DNA of 46,620 nucleotides, from positions 1 through 46,620 of the forward strand of contig NZ_CAJTMN010000007.1 of the NCBI RefSeq assembly GCF_910577125.1. The letters are read 5' to 3'. The translations under genes and the position numbers were made by a program. The notes beneath the pieces are model-generated. The model was not told where the DNA came from, ran no database searches, and was given only the letters and a program-made list of their open reading frames with translations. Within the stretch, counting starts at the first letter, position 1, and every line of letters begins with the position of its first letter. The DNA comes from an uncultured Rikenella sp. (GTDB lineage: Bacteria; Bacteroidota; Bacteroidia; Bacteroidales; Rikenellaceae). Below, piece after piece: positions 7,373 to 15,643 of this stretch.

Positions 7373-7549
7373 ATGAAACAACTGCTCGAAAAGATCGCCG
7401 CTGAGATTGCGAACTTTCAGGAAAACGCTGCTTTGCAGTGCGAAAAAGGCAACAAAGCTGCGGGGACGCGTGCTCGTAAGGCTACGCTGGAACTGACCAA
7501 ACTGATGAAGGAATTCCGTCAGGTATCGCTCGAAGAATCGAAGAAGTAA
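7373..7549 (+). CDS. Histone H1-like (Hc1-like) small basic protein
   Basis: 58 aa, starting MKQLLEKIAAEIANFQENAA, with the family's GNKAAGTRARKATLEL segment and a Lys-rich, helical character. Bacteroidetes encode many such small histone H1/Hc1-like proteins, thought to bind DNA in the nucleoid; the function is known only by homology. The ATG at 7373 is chosen because it follows a perfect promoter and matches family length. The longer upstream frame has no protein-like residues. It is a single-gene unit with its own terminator. Confidence 0.8.
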   Translation: MKQLLEKIAAEIANFQENAALQCEKGNKAAGTRARKATLELTKLMKEFRQVSLEESKK

Positions 7550-7579
7550 GGCGATTTTTGCGGCTCGCAAAAAATGAGA

Positions 7580-7620
7580 CGAGCGCTTTTCCGACCCGGT
7601 CGGAAAAGCGCTCGTTCTTT
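7580..7620 (+). terminator. Terminator of the histone H1-like gene
   Basis: CGAGCGCTTTTCCGAC pairs with GTCGGAAAAGCGCTCG (7580-7614), then TTCTTT. It may also serve the convergent glmM gene. Confidence 0.85.
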
Positions 7621-7658
7621 ATACACAGGCGCAGAGGGCCGTGCAGCATGGCAGCCCG

Positions 7659-9056
7659 TTACAGCAAAGCCTTGATGTCCCGGATGATCCGTTCGGCCAA
7701 CGCATCGGCCGCCGCTTTGTCCCGGCTTTCGGCATAGATCCGGATGATGGGCTCCGTATTCGACTTGCGCAGATGCACCCATTCGGTCGGGAAGTCGATC
7801 TTCACCCCGTCGATGTCGTTCACCTTCTCCGAAGCGTATTTTGCTTTCATTTTTGCCAGAATGCCGTCCACGTCCGTCCCCGGCACCAGGTCGATCCGGT
7901 TTTTCGAAATGTAGTAGGCCGGGTAGGTCGCTTTCAGTTCCGACAGTTTTTTACCCGTTTTCGCCAGATAGGTCAGCAGCAGAGCCACCCCGACCAGCGC
8001 GTCCCGGCCGCTGTGCAACGCCGGATAGATCACCCCGCCGTTCCCCTCGCCGCCGATCACGGCATTCGTCTCGCGCATCTTCGCCACCACATTCACCTCG
8101 CCCACCGCCGCCGCGGCATACGAACCGCCGTAGCGCGCCGTCACATCCGCCAGAGCCCGCGACGAGCTCAGGTTCGACACCGTATTCCCCGGCGTCTGCG
8201 ACAGCACGTAGTCCGCCACCGCCACCAACGTATATTCCTCGCCGAACATCGTCCCGTCTTCGTTGATCAGTGCCAGCCGGTCCACGTCCGGATCGACCAC
8301 GACACCTAGATCAGCTCCCACGGCCGGAACGCAAGCCGAAATCTCGGTCAGGTGTTCCGGAATCGGTTCCGGATTGTGTGCGAACCGTCCGTCCGGCGTG
8401 CAGTTCAGCTCCACCACCTCGACTCCCATCGCCTTCAGCAGGGCCGGCATCACGACGCCGCCCACCGAATTGACCGCGTCCACCACCACCTTGAACTTCG
8501 CGTTCCGCACTGCCTCGACATCCACCAGCGGGAGTGCCAGCACGGCGTCGATATGCTGCCGGTCGTACGACTCGCGGGAGATCACGCTGCCGATGCCGTC
8601 GATCTCGGCGAACGCATATCCGTCCGTCTCCGCAATCTCCAGCACCCGTGCCCCTTCGGCCGCATTGAGGAATTCGCCCTGCCGGTTGAGCAGTTTCAGG
8701 GCATTCCATTGTTTCGGATTGTGGCTGGCCGTGAGGATGATCCCGCCGTCCGCACCGTGGCCCGTCACGGCCATCTCGGTCGTGGGGGTCGTCGCCAGCC
8801 CGATCGAGATGACATCCACGCCGCAGGCCATCAGGGTTCCTTCGACGACGTCGGCCACCATCTCGCCCGACAGCCGCGCGTCGCGTCCCACCACGACCCG
8901 CAGTTTCCGACCTGCCTGCGTCGCTTCCGGCGTCTGTTCGGCCAGCCACCGGCTGTACGAGGCCGTGAATTTCACTAAATCGAGCGGTGTGAGCGCGTCG
9001 CCCGGTGTACCGCCGATCGTGCCGCGGATACCCGAGATGGATTTGATCAGAGTCAT
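7659..9056 (-). CDS. glmM: Phosphoglucosamine mutase
   Basis: 465 aa, alpha-D-phosphohexomutase superfamily, all four domains present. It interconverts glucosamine-6-phosphate and glucosamine-1-phosphate for UDP-GlcNAc, peptidoglycan and LPS. Seen: phosphoserine loop ILTASHNP with S111, metal loop DPDVDR (255-260), sugar loop GGEGNGG and phosphate loop RKSNTEPIIRIY near the end. A phosphoglucomutase or phosphomannomutase role cannot be excluded because these paralogs are close. It is convergent with the histone H1-like gene and divergent from the FtsX-type gene. Confidence 0.85.
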   Translation of the reverse strand: MTLIKSISGIRGTIGGTPGDALTPLDLVKFTASYSRWLAEQTPEATQAGRKLRVVVGRDARLSGEMVADVVEGTLMACGVDVISIGLATTPTTEMAVTGHGADGGIILTASHNPKQWNALKLLNRQGEFLNAAEGARVLEIAETDGYAFAEIDGIGSVISRESYDRQHIDAVLALPLVDVEAVRNAKFKVVVDAVNSVGGVVMPALLKAMGVEVVELNCTPDGRFAHNPEPIPEHLTEISACVPAVGADLGVVVDPDVDRLALINEDGTMFGEEYTLVAVADYVLSQTPGNTVSNLSSSRALADVTARYGGSYAAAAVGEVNVVAKMRETNAVIGGEGNGGVIYPALHSGRDALVGVALLLTYLAKTGKKLSELKATYPAYYISKNRIDLVPGTDVDGILAKMKAKYASEKVNDIDGVKIDFPTEWVHLRKSNTEPIIRIYAESRDKAAADALAERIIRDIKALL

Positions 9057-9127
9057 GATTGTAAACCGTTTTGTTTTAAATTAAGCGGCAAGTTAGTAAT
9101 TTAGCCGGACTTATCGACCCTCAGACT

Positions 9128-10375
9128 ATGCAATTCGGTACATTTTTCCGGGAAAACCTGCGGCTCTCGTTCGCTTCGATCGTGGGAAATCGCCTCCGTT
9201 CGATCCTGACGATCACCATTATCGCGATCGGCATTCTGTCGCTGGTGGGCATCGTCACGGCGATCGAATCGATTAAGGAGAGTCTGGTCGAGTCGTTCGC
9301 CTCGATGGGAACCAACGGTTTTTCGATCCGCGACCGGCAGATGTTCGGCATGGGGCGCGGCGCACGCACCCGGAACGACAATTTCATTCCGTACGAGCAG
9401 GCCTGCGAGTTCCGCGACCGTTTCGAATTGCCGGCCTCCGTCTCGTTGTCGATGTATCTGGGGGGCGGGGCGACGGCGCGGTACGGATCGAACGAGACCA
9501 ATCCGAATCTGACGGTGGCGGCGTTCGACGAAAACGGATTGCCGAACTCCGGTCTGGAGCTGGCCGAGGGGCGCAACTTTTCCAGACAGGAGGTCGAGCG
9601 GGGCGATGGGGTCATCATCATCGGGAGCAAGGTGGCCGAACTGCTTTTCCCGAATGGCGAACAGCCGGTCGGAAAGATGATAAACGTTTCGGGCAGCCGC
9701 TATGAGGTGATCGGCGTGCTGGCTGCTCGGGGGAACAGTCTGGGTATGGATAATAATGAAGGGTTGCGGACGATCGTTCCGATTACGACGGCGCGGCGGA
9801 CTTTTTCCTGGATCCATGCCAGTACGGCGATTTCGGTGGTGCCGACCGATCCGCGGCTGCTGAACTTGGCGATGAGCGAGGCGGAGGGGCTGTTCCGTTC
9901 GATCCGGCGGCTGGGGGCGGGTGAGGCTGCGGATTTCGCGGTGGAACGGAGCGATGTGCTGATCGAACTTTTGGCCAATGACCTGGCGACGGTCACGCTG
10001 GTGGCTTCGATCGTGGGGATCATCACGCTGCTGGGGGCGGCGGTGGGGCTGATGAACATCATGCTGGTGGCGGTCAACGAGCGGACGCGCGAAATCGGCA
10101 CGCGGATGGCGCTGGGGGCGAAACCGCGGATGATCCGGCAGCAGTTTCTCTTCGAATCCATTCTGATCAGTCAGCTGGGTGGCATCTGCGGAATCGTATT
10201 GGGCATTGCGTGCGGCAACCTGATCGCACTGCTGACGGGCGGAGCTTTCGTGGTGCCTTGGGGATGGCTGTTGGTCGGGATCGGACTGTGTCTGGCGGTG
10301 GGAATCGGTTCGGGCTACCTGCCGGCCCGTCGGGCGGCTGCGCTGAATCCGGTCGAGGCGCTGAGGTATGAATAG
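9128..10375 (+). CDS. ABC transporter permease, MacB/FtsX type
   Basis: 415 aa. N-terminal membrane helix at about 22-45 (SILTITIIAIGILSLVGIVT), a MacB-like periplasmic core domain, then three C-terminal helices from about residue 290, with the family stretch VNERTREIGTRMALGA. It ends PARRAAALNPVEALRYE, the usual end of this family. Such permeases pair with an ABC ATPase and often an HlyD-like adaptor in lipoprotein, peptide or macrolide export. No ATPase is adjacent here. The substrate is unknown. It converges on the transglutaminase-like gene with only 8 nt between stops. Confidence 0.88.
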   Translation: MQFGTFFRENLRLSFASIVGNRLRSILTITIIAIGILSLVGIVTAIESIKESLVESFASMGTNGFSIRDRQMFGMGRGARTRNDNFIPYEQACEFRDRFELPASVSLSMYLGGGATARYGSNETNPNLTVAAFDENGLPNSGLELAEGRNFSRQEVERGDGVIIIGSKVAELLFPNGEQPVGKMINVSGSRYEVIGVLAARGNSLGMDNNEGLRTIVPITTARRTFSWIHASTAISVVPTDPRLLNLAMSEAEGLFRSIRRLGAGEAADFAVERSDVLIELLANDLATVTLVASIVGIITLLGAAVGLMNIMLVAVNERTREIGTRMALGAKPRMIRQQFLFESILISQLGGICGIVLGIACGNLIALLTGGAFVVPWGWLLVGIGLCLAVGIGSGYLPARRAAALNPVEALRYE

Positions 10376-10383
10376 AACAGGTA

Positions 10384-11874
10384 TTAATACCAGACAGAAC
10401 CGGTGCTTGTGCTGTCGGCCATAAAGGGGCGCTGCCAAGTGTTGTCCCACAAGGTGCCGCGAATTAGATACAGACCTCCGACAGGTAATCCTTCGAAATG
10501 GATTTCGTAGTTTGGAGGCATGCCGACTCGACAAGAGTCGCAGAAGTGCCAATCGTTGTCTGCCCAATGATAGATTTCGAGTGGTGTGCGGTCGGCCGGA
10601 TAAAATGTGTCCCAACGAACTGTCCAGTACAGATTGACGAATTCCATGTCAAGGTGTTGCGTATGCACGGAGTCGGGAAGAATTTCCCGTTTATGTCCCG
10701 ATGAAGTCAGTACGAACGGTCTGCCTGCCGGATAGTTTCGTCCGCTGCGATAAAAGATCGGCAAATAGAGAATGTCGTTGTTCCCCATGTCCGTGAATGT
10801 CGCTGTTCCGTTTCTCAGCGGAGCCCATGCTACCGGCTGCCATGCGGCGGCATTGAAAACGGCCAGGTAAAGGATGCCGTTGTTTTTGTCAAGATTTTGA
10901 TTCGGAGCGACGGTTACGTCCGATACGGGAACGTATTGTGCAGTTACATCTTTACGGTTGAACGTGGTGAAAAGCGGTGGAATATCTCCCGGTTCGACAG
11001 GAGGGTAGAACGTAGGATCGAAAGAGTAGGTACGGCGAAATATTTTGGGCGTTCGTGTGTTTTCGCAGACAGAACGGAATCCGTCCGGGTTGAATTCCGC
11101 AGGTTCGAATGGTTGCCATCGACCGGTTGTATCTCGGACAACTGTCCATTCGTGGCCGGAATTGCGATGGGCCCAAGCCGGACACTCGTCTATGGCGGCA
11201 GGAATTCCCAGTTCACGCATGATTTGCACGAAAAGGGCCGATATGGCGCGGCAACTTCCTTTCCCTTCTGCCATCAATTCGGAAATAGAAGGCTCGTTGA
11301 GCAAAGCGTGCGAGCGCAAATCAAAAATCATCCAGTCCTTTATATCATTGTTGATAAGTGAAGCCGCAACAATAGGGTCATTTCCTGCGGAGTCGAGCAG
11401 ATGGGCATAGCGAATACGAATCGTATCTCCGATTCGCCGGTCGAACGGCTCTTTTCCTGCTCGGTAGGGAAGTAGGTATTCGCAAAAGTCGGCAAATGAC
11501 ATGCCGCGAGCGTAAGGGGAACCTTGCCAGCGTTCGAGAGCGGTACGAACGATCTGTCGTCGGAGTTCGGGTGACAGCAGGTCGGCGTCCCGATGAACGG
11601 TGTGGGTCGCCCGATAGATGCGGCGGAGGGAATCTAGTGTGTCTTTAGCTCGGTAAAGAGTCTTGTAGTCGTAGGGTGTAAAAAGAATGGTGTCGCCCGT
11701 ACGGGGATTGAGCAGATGATCTTCCGTCCAACCATATCCGATTATATTCGTGTCGAGAAATCGTTCGGCACGCCACTGGTACCATCGATCCAGAATGTGT
11801 TTCCTGAAACCGATGGCTGTCGCTCCACATGCCAAGAGAAACGATACGATGATTGCGATTCGGTTTGTTATCAT
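10384..11874 (-). CDS. Transglutaminase-like protein with N-terminal membrane anchor
   Basis: 496 aa. One N-terminal hydrophobic helix (residues about 5-22) suggests a signal anchor or uncleaved signal. The middle holds a transglutaminase-like (papain-fold) core: GKGSCRAIS with C208, SGHEWTVV with H241, and FEPAEF with the likely third residue. The C-terminal half is probably beta-rich. Family members act as peptidases, amidases or cross-linkers outside the cytoplasm; the substrate is unknown. It is the last gene of the minus-strand NVEALA island and is AT-richer than the core genes. A role in maturing the peptides is possible but only inferred from position. Confidence 0.75.
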   Translation of the reverse strand: MITNRIAIIVSFLLACGATAIGFRKHILDRWYQWRAERFLDTNIIGYGWTEDHLLNPRTGDTILFTPYDYKTLYRAKDTLDSLRRIYRATHTVHRDADLLSPELRRQIVRTALERWQGSPYARGMSFADFCEYLLPYRAGKEPFDRRIGDTIRIRYAHLLDSAGNDPIVAASLINNDIKDWMIFDLRSHALLNEPSISELMAEGKGSCRAISALFVQIMRELGIPAAIDECPAWAHRNSGHEWTVVRDTTGRWQPFEPAEFNPDGFRSVCENTRTPKIFRRTYSFDPTFYPPVEPGDIPPLFTTFNRKDVTAQYVPVSDVTVAPNQNLDKNNGILYLAVFNAAAWQPVAWAPLRNGTATFTDMGNNDILYLPIFYRSGRNYPAGRPFVLTSSGHKREILPDSVHTQHLDMEFVNLYWTVRWDTFYPADRTPLEIYHWADNDWHFCDSCRVGMPPNYEIHFEGLPVGGLYLIRGTLWDNTWQRPFMADSTSTGSVWY

Positions 11875-11897
11875 CTATCGAGAAGAGATTTAGCGAG

Positions 11898-12313
11898 TTA
11901 TTCGTTCAGATAGTTGTAATATAGTTCTGAATATTTTGAGTTGCTTTTGCTGGGAATGAAAATATCGATTGCCGTTTTATCTTTCCAACGAAATAGAAGG
12001 GATTCGTTCATGAGGCGGAGGATGTTGTTTTGTGGAATGGAATCGTAGTCAACTATGGCATAATTGTACGAAGCCTGCAAACGTTGAAATTTTGCTTGCA
12101 GATTCTGGATATAATATTTCGGAGCCAAGATCGTGATATTATGATTGAGTCGGTTGTGTTAAAATCAGTTGTAATGAAACAATGTAAACGATTTTCCTTT
12201 TGCATCAAATATAATGGTACACATATCACCATCATACCCGGTGTCACAATATTTGTTTCCAATCATTTCGCCGAGGGCAAGCACAAGTTCAAATACGTAG
12301 TTGGTGTGTGGAG
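11898..12313 (-). pseudogene. Decayed hypothetical ORF with two in-frame stops
   Basis: One minus-strand frame is protein-like throughout: first NYVFELVLALGEMIGNKYCD and a stretch ending GKSFTLFHYN, then TGA TTT TAA, then ITILAPKYYIQNLQAKF continuing to YYNYLNE and a stop. The two stops near 12165 split it, and no ATG is placed to give the whole product. It lies between the CxxC lipoprotein and the transglutaminase-like gene. It could be a dead member of the island or a sequencing problem. Family not recognised. Confidence 0.4.
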
Positions 12314-12321
12314 GGTGGATT

Positions 12322-12831
12322 TTATTCGAAGATGAATTGCTCGATAATTCGATTATTGTGAGTAACTACGACTGTTTTATTCAATGCCGAAATGGCGTTG
12401 CCAGGCAAAGAATGTCTGATTACTTGTCTGTCGAATGTATATGATGAGTCTCCTTGTTCGAGATAGTATTCAATGAGTGGTACATGATGTCGGCTGACAG
12501 GAATGATGTATAGGGGAATTTTTAGGTCAGTTTGACCAAGAATATTACAAAAATCAAGTAGTTGGCCGATACAGACAGAGCATCCGGAATTGAGTAGATA
12601 AAACATACTATATCCTTGTTTATCAATAAGTACTGAGTCTATTACAGCATTGAGGTGCTTAATTTGATTTATAGCAGAAACTGCTTTTGATTGGGTAGTG
12701 TCGCAGTTGTTGACAATTGTTGTGAGAATTGTTATTTGTTCATTTATGCGGTTCTCGTTTTTAGTTTTAACTGGATTGCCGCAAGACGTCAATCCTCCGA
12801 CGATCAATAAGAGGCAAATGTATCGGTTCAT
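12322..12831 (-). CDS. Lipoprotein with CxxC thioredoxin-like motif
   Basis: 169 aa. Lipoprotein signal MNRYICLLLIVGGLTSC with the modified cysteine at 17. The motif NSGCSVCIGQLLDF (C84, C87) resembles the redox site of Bacteroidetes TlpA/thioredoxin-like proteins, with a short beta-rich segment after it (KIPLYIIPVS). I infer a periplasmic thiol-disulfide role, plausibly acting on the disulfides of the cysteine-rich NVEALA peptides. It is 5 nt downstream of the propeller gene. The thioredoxin fold is truncated compared with TlpA, so the assignment is tentative. Confidence 0.6.
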   Translation of the reverse strand: MNRYICLLLIVGGLTSCGNPVKTKNENRINEQITILTTIVNNCDTTQSKAVSAINQIKHLNAVIDSVLIDKQGYSMFYLLNSGCSVCIGQLLDFCNILGQTDLKIPLYIIPVSRHHVPLIEYYLEQGDSSYTFDRQVIRHSLPGNAISALNKTVVVTHNNRIIEQFIFE

Positions 12832-12836
12832 TTTAC

Positions 12837-13913
12837 TTAATTGTTGATGGTGCTGAGTCTTACGAGTATGGGCATATTGTCCGGATCGTGAGATGTAGCA
12901 TAGATCGAACGGCCATCTTTACTGATTGAGATAGCATTGATGTAGGCTGGATAATAGTAACTGTCAATAAAGTTTCCGTCCCAGTCGAATTGGAAAATCC
13001 ATGTGTGCAGATCTTTTTCACTTTTTGTCTGAAAGTCGATGAGATCGCCTGTATAAGCCACGTAAAAATAATCGTTGTTGTAAGTATATGCCAAATAGGT
13101 GTATGGAACGAGCGGGCCAAAAATCACTTCGCACTTATCATAAATCTTATATTGTACCTCGTGAAAGTCGTCGGGGCCTTGAATGGTCTTGAGCGGATTT
13201 GCTAATGTGTCGTAAATTTCGATGTTTGGTTGACGTAAAGGTATGTATATCAGTTTGTCTTTCGTCGGGCTGAGAAATAAATTGCCTTGTGCTATGTTGC
13301 GAGTCTGATAATCAAATTCTCCGAAATCTGTATCAGTTGTGTTGGAATCACCGATCAAGAGACGATACGTTTTGTTTCCCAAACCAGATCGCTTGTCGTA
13401 GAAACAGTATGGATTCTCGAATACCAACTGACCGTTTGCCAGTCGATTTTTTCCGTACGAAAATACTTGACACTTTTCAAATGACGGTATGTGGTAGTTT
13501 TCCGGGGATTTGAGCACTACATCCAAGTCGATGAATGTCAATTGTTGTCGGACAGGATCGGATATCTTTAATGTGTTTTGTTCTAATTCAATGAAAGGTA
13601 ATAACATTTCTCCCGGGCCTTTCCCTAACCGAATATAACCCCCGATTTGCTGATTGTTTGTTAAATTGTAGAGCTCGATGAATGGAGCATCTTCAGAAGG
13701 TGTGTTTATTACAATAAGAACGGTGTCTTGATACACGAAATATTGTTTCGCATACAAAAATTCTTGGGCCAAGGATAAAGTATCGGCATTCAATGCTTTG
13801 GTTTCGGTTTTTATCGAGGGAGAGAGTTGCATGACAACTCTTTGTTCTGAGTGAGAGATACATCCGGCTAATAAAAAGGCTAATAAACCATACAAAATAG
13901 CAATGTGTTTCAT
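12837..13913 (-). CDS. 6-bladed beta-propeller lipoprotein (BF3164-like)
   Basis: 358 aa from the ATG at 13913, chosen because it begins a lipoprotein signal MKHIAILYGLLAFLLAGC (lipid Cys18); the frame extends 12 codons upstream without a signal. The rest is beta-rich repeats, with the GKGPGEMLLPF motif typical of Bacteroidetes 6-bladed propeller lipoproteins. These are often encoded beside NVEALA peptide genes, and their function is unknown; receptor, immunity or export roles have no direct support here. A hairpin at 13930-13964 separates it from the peptide genes and may lower its expression. Confidence 0.75.
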   Translation of the reverse strand: MKHIAILYGLLAFLLAGCISHSEQRVVMQLSPSIKTETKALNADTLSLAQEFLYAKQYFVYQDTVLIVINTPSEDAPFIELYNLTNNQQIGGYIRLGKGPGEMLLPFIELEQNTLKISDPVRQQLTFIDLDVVLKSPENYHIPSFEKCQVFSYGKNRLANGQLVFENPYCFYDKRSGLGNKTYRLLIGDSNTTDTDFGEFDYQTRNIAQGNLFLSPTKDKLIYIPLRQPNIEIYDTLANPLKTIQGPDDFHEVQYKIYDKCEVIFGPLVPYTYLAYTYNNDYFYVAYTGDLIDFQTKSEKDLHTWIFQFDWDGNFIDSYYYPAYINAISISKDGRSIYATSHDPDNMPILVRLSTINN

Positions 13914-13929
13914 GTCTTGATGAAATTTA

Positions 13930-13964
13930 AAGGAGATTTGTGTTAACAATACACAAATCTCCTT
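13930..13964 (-). terminator. Intercistronic hairpin / attenuator
   Basis: 14-bp perfect stem, arms AAGGAGATTTGTGT (13930-13943) and complement (13951-13964), 10 nt after the second peptide stop codon. It is followed on the minus strand by TTTAAATTT, a weak T tract. Partial termination would favour the peptides over downstream genes. Confidence 0.6.
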
Positions 13965-13974
13965 CTTTTAAGAA

Positions 13975-14205
13975 TCAATTAGAGAAAGGGGTGCCGTAGC
14001 AAGATACGTTGTCAAACCAGCAAATACTGCCGTTTCCTCGGCATCCGCCAAGTACATTTCCTTGATTGTCATATACCTCACATTCGGCAAGTGATTCGAT
14101 GTTATTCATATTAAGCACTGACATGCCAGAAATGTTTTTTGCCACTAACAGACCTATGCTGAAACAACAAACAGCACAAAAACCAACGATTAGATGTTTT
14201 CTCAT
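13975..14205 (-). CDS. NVEALA-family secreted peptide 1
   Basis: 76 aa from the ATG at 14205, chosen because it begins the basic-hydrophobic leader MRKHLIVGFCAVCCFSIG. The NVEALA-type motif is MNNIESLAECE (residues 33-43), followed by four cysteines (spacing x13, x6, x6) and Gly-rich loops. NVEALA proteins are short Bacteroidetes secreted peptides of unknown function. The S-L-A before the first cysteine fits a signal-peptidase-I-like -3/-1 rule. It sits 50 nt downstream of peptide 2. Confidence 0.8.
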   Translation of the reverse strand: MRKHLIVGFCAVCCFSIGLLVAKNISGMSVLNMNNIESLAECEVYDNQGNVLGGCRGNGSICWFDNVSCYGTPFSN

Positions 14206-14255
14206 TGAGAAGTTATTTAAAAAAATCTTATTAAGAATAAAGTCAGGGTAAATAC

Positions 14256-14504
14256 TCATTGTCTTACTCCTTTGCATATAACGGTACGGTTGTCACTGGC
14301 AGGAAGAGAACAGGTACCTGTTTCGCCTACGCAAGATGCGATTACTGTACCAGCATTATGTACTTCGCAGTCTGCAAATGATTCGACGTTGTTTAACGTC
14401 AGGTTACTCCACAACAAAATATTGTCGGAGTAATGTACAGCAGCTGTAATTCCTGTGCTGAGGCAAAGGGCGGCAAAAGCTCCGAATAAAACCTTCTTTT
14501 TCAT
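14256..14504 (-). CDS. NVEALA-family secreted peptide 2
   Basis: 82 aa from MKKKVLFGAF (ATG 14504; an ATG two codons earlier is possible). Hydrophobic leader at about 5-22, motif LTLNNVESFADCE (35-47) that defines the NVEALA family, then four cysteines with spacing x11, x6, x11. S-F-A precedes the first cysteine. First gene after the island's minus-strand promoter at 14563-14570. The paralog downstream shares the leader and motif but differs in the mature part. Confidence 0.82.
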   Translation of the reverse strand: MKKKVLFGAFAALCLSTGITAAVHYSDNILLWSNLTLNNVESFADCEVHNAGTVIASCVGETGTCSLPASDNRTVICKGVRQ

Positions 14505-14562
14505 AATCATTTGGTTTTTAGGTTAATGAATGATCTTGAGCGAACTCTGTGTTTTGCCTTTG

Positions 14563-14570
14563 CAAAGATA
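14563..14570 (-). promoter_or_regulatory. Promoter of the NVEALA operon (-7 box)
   Basis: Minus-strand TATCTTTG, an exact TAnnTTTG match, with TATG as a weak -33 element about 20 nt upstream. It is 58 nt before the first peptide ATG, in a clearly AT-rich gap (14511-14710) with no other gene. Confidence 0.6.
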
Positions 14571-14710
14571 GTATTTTATTGACATAAAAACATAAAAACG
14601 ATTTATAGTTTAAATATCTTTCCGTATCTTTCGATGGAACTTCATTATCGTTACGAAGATAGATATTTCTCAATTGTTTTGTTCTGTGGAATGAAAAATT
14701 TAATGATAGG

Positions 14711-15595
14711 CTACAAAGACTGGCCATATCGCTCCCAACGTCGGCGGCCGGTCGTCGGATCGTGTGAATCCCAGATATGGGTAGCGATACCGACGATATA
14801 GTCGGCCGGAACGAATCCGAAATAACGGGAGTCAAATGAGGTGAGGCCGTTGTCGCCGCTGACAAAATAATAATCATCTCGAAAACAGTATTTTGTGGTG
14901 AGATGTCCTCCGATAAGATAATAGCCGGTTGGGGTTTCGACGGCGTCCTGTCCGGTTTCGCGGCGTATGATAGGCTGATAGAGGGCGAATGTCAGGCTGT
15001 CTAGATGAATCGTTTCGCCTTGTCGGGGTACGAGAAGCGGTCCGAAATTCCGAATAGTCCATTCCGGAACGCACCACGGATAAATCCGGTGCGGACTGTG
15101 GCGGGCTATGCTGTCGGGCATATGGGCCAATTCCTGTTGAGCTGGAAGATAGCCTACGGGGTCGGCGTGGCCGGAGATGCGGTAATGGCCGTCGACCACC
15201 GAAAGGGTGTCGCCAGGCAGGCCGACGATCCGTTTGACGTACATTTGGTTGATCCGAAAGTGGATGCCGTGGTCGCCGATGTTCGGGAAATTGAAAACTA
15301 TGATGTCGTTTCTTTGCAACTGCCGGAAGCCAGGGATGCGGAATACGGATGGTTCGGAGGCGTCGCTTAAAAAGTCGAGTGATCGGTAGATTCGTGCGCC
15401 GGCAAGTAGCTTGTTTACCAGAATGCGGTCGCCGGGATGAATGGTTGGATACATGGAATCAGTCGGAACCGGATAGCGGTCCCATACGAAAATCCAAAAC
15501 AGATATTTCAAAATGAATAGCCCGATTAGCAGACCGATGATGCGGAGGCTCCATTTCTGAATTCGACTTTTTAAATGTGTATCCATAAAATTCAA
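14711..15595 (-). CDS. lepB: Signal peptidase I (LepB-type), NVEALA-island paralog
   Basis: 294 aa. One N-terminal membrane helix (about 16-38) precedes the catalytic box VPTDSMYPTI with nucleophile S47. Further conserved parts: GDRILVNK, MYVKRIVGLPGDT with general base K121, and SGDNGLTSFDSRYFG near the end. It cleaves signal peptides on the outer face of the inner membrane. Position beside the NVEALA peptides, divergent from the O-antigen-ligase-like gene, suggests a dedicated processing enzyme, but it may be a general LepB. A start three codons later (MDTHLK) is also possible. Confidence 0.88.
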   Translation of the reverse strand: MNFMDTHLKSRIQKWSLRIIGLLIGLFILKYLFWIFVWDRYPVPTDSMYPTIHPGDRILVNKLLAGARIYRSLDFLSDASEPSVFRIPGFRQLQRNDIIVFNFPNIGDHGIHFRINQMYVKRIVGLPGDTLSVVDGHYRISGHADPVGYLPAQQELAHMPDSIARHSPHRIYPWCVPEWTIRNFGPLLVPRQGETIHLDSLTFALYQPIIRRETGQDAVETPTGYYLIGGHLTTKYCFRDDYYFVSGDNGLTSFDSRYFGFVPADYIVGIATHIWDSHDPTTGRRRWERYGQSL

Positions 15596-15614
15596 AGTGT
15601 TTGCTTTTTAAATA

Positions 15615-15622
15615 CAAAAATA
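15615..15622 (-). promoter_or_regulatory. Putative lepB promoter (-7 box)
   Basis: Minus-strand TATTTTTG, 19 nt before the lepB start, in the short gap between the divergent lepB and O-antigen-ligase-like genes. Confidence 0.5.
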
Positions 15623-15643
15623 CGATCTTTAAATTTTGAAACT

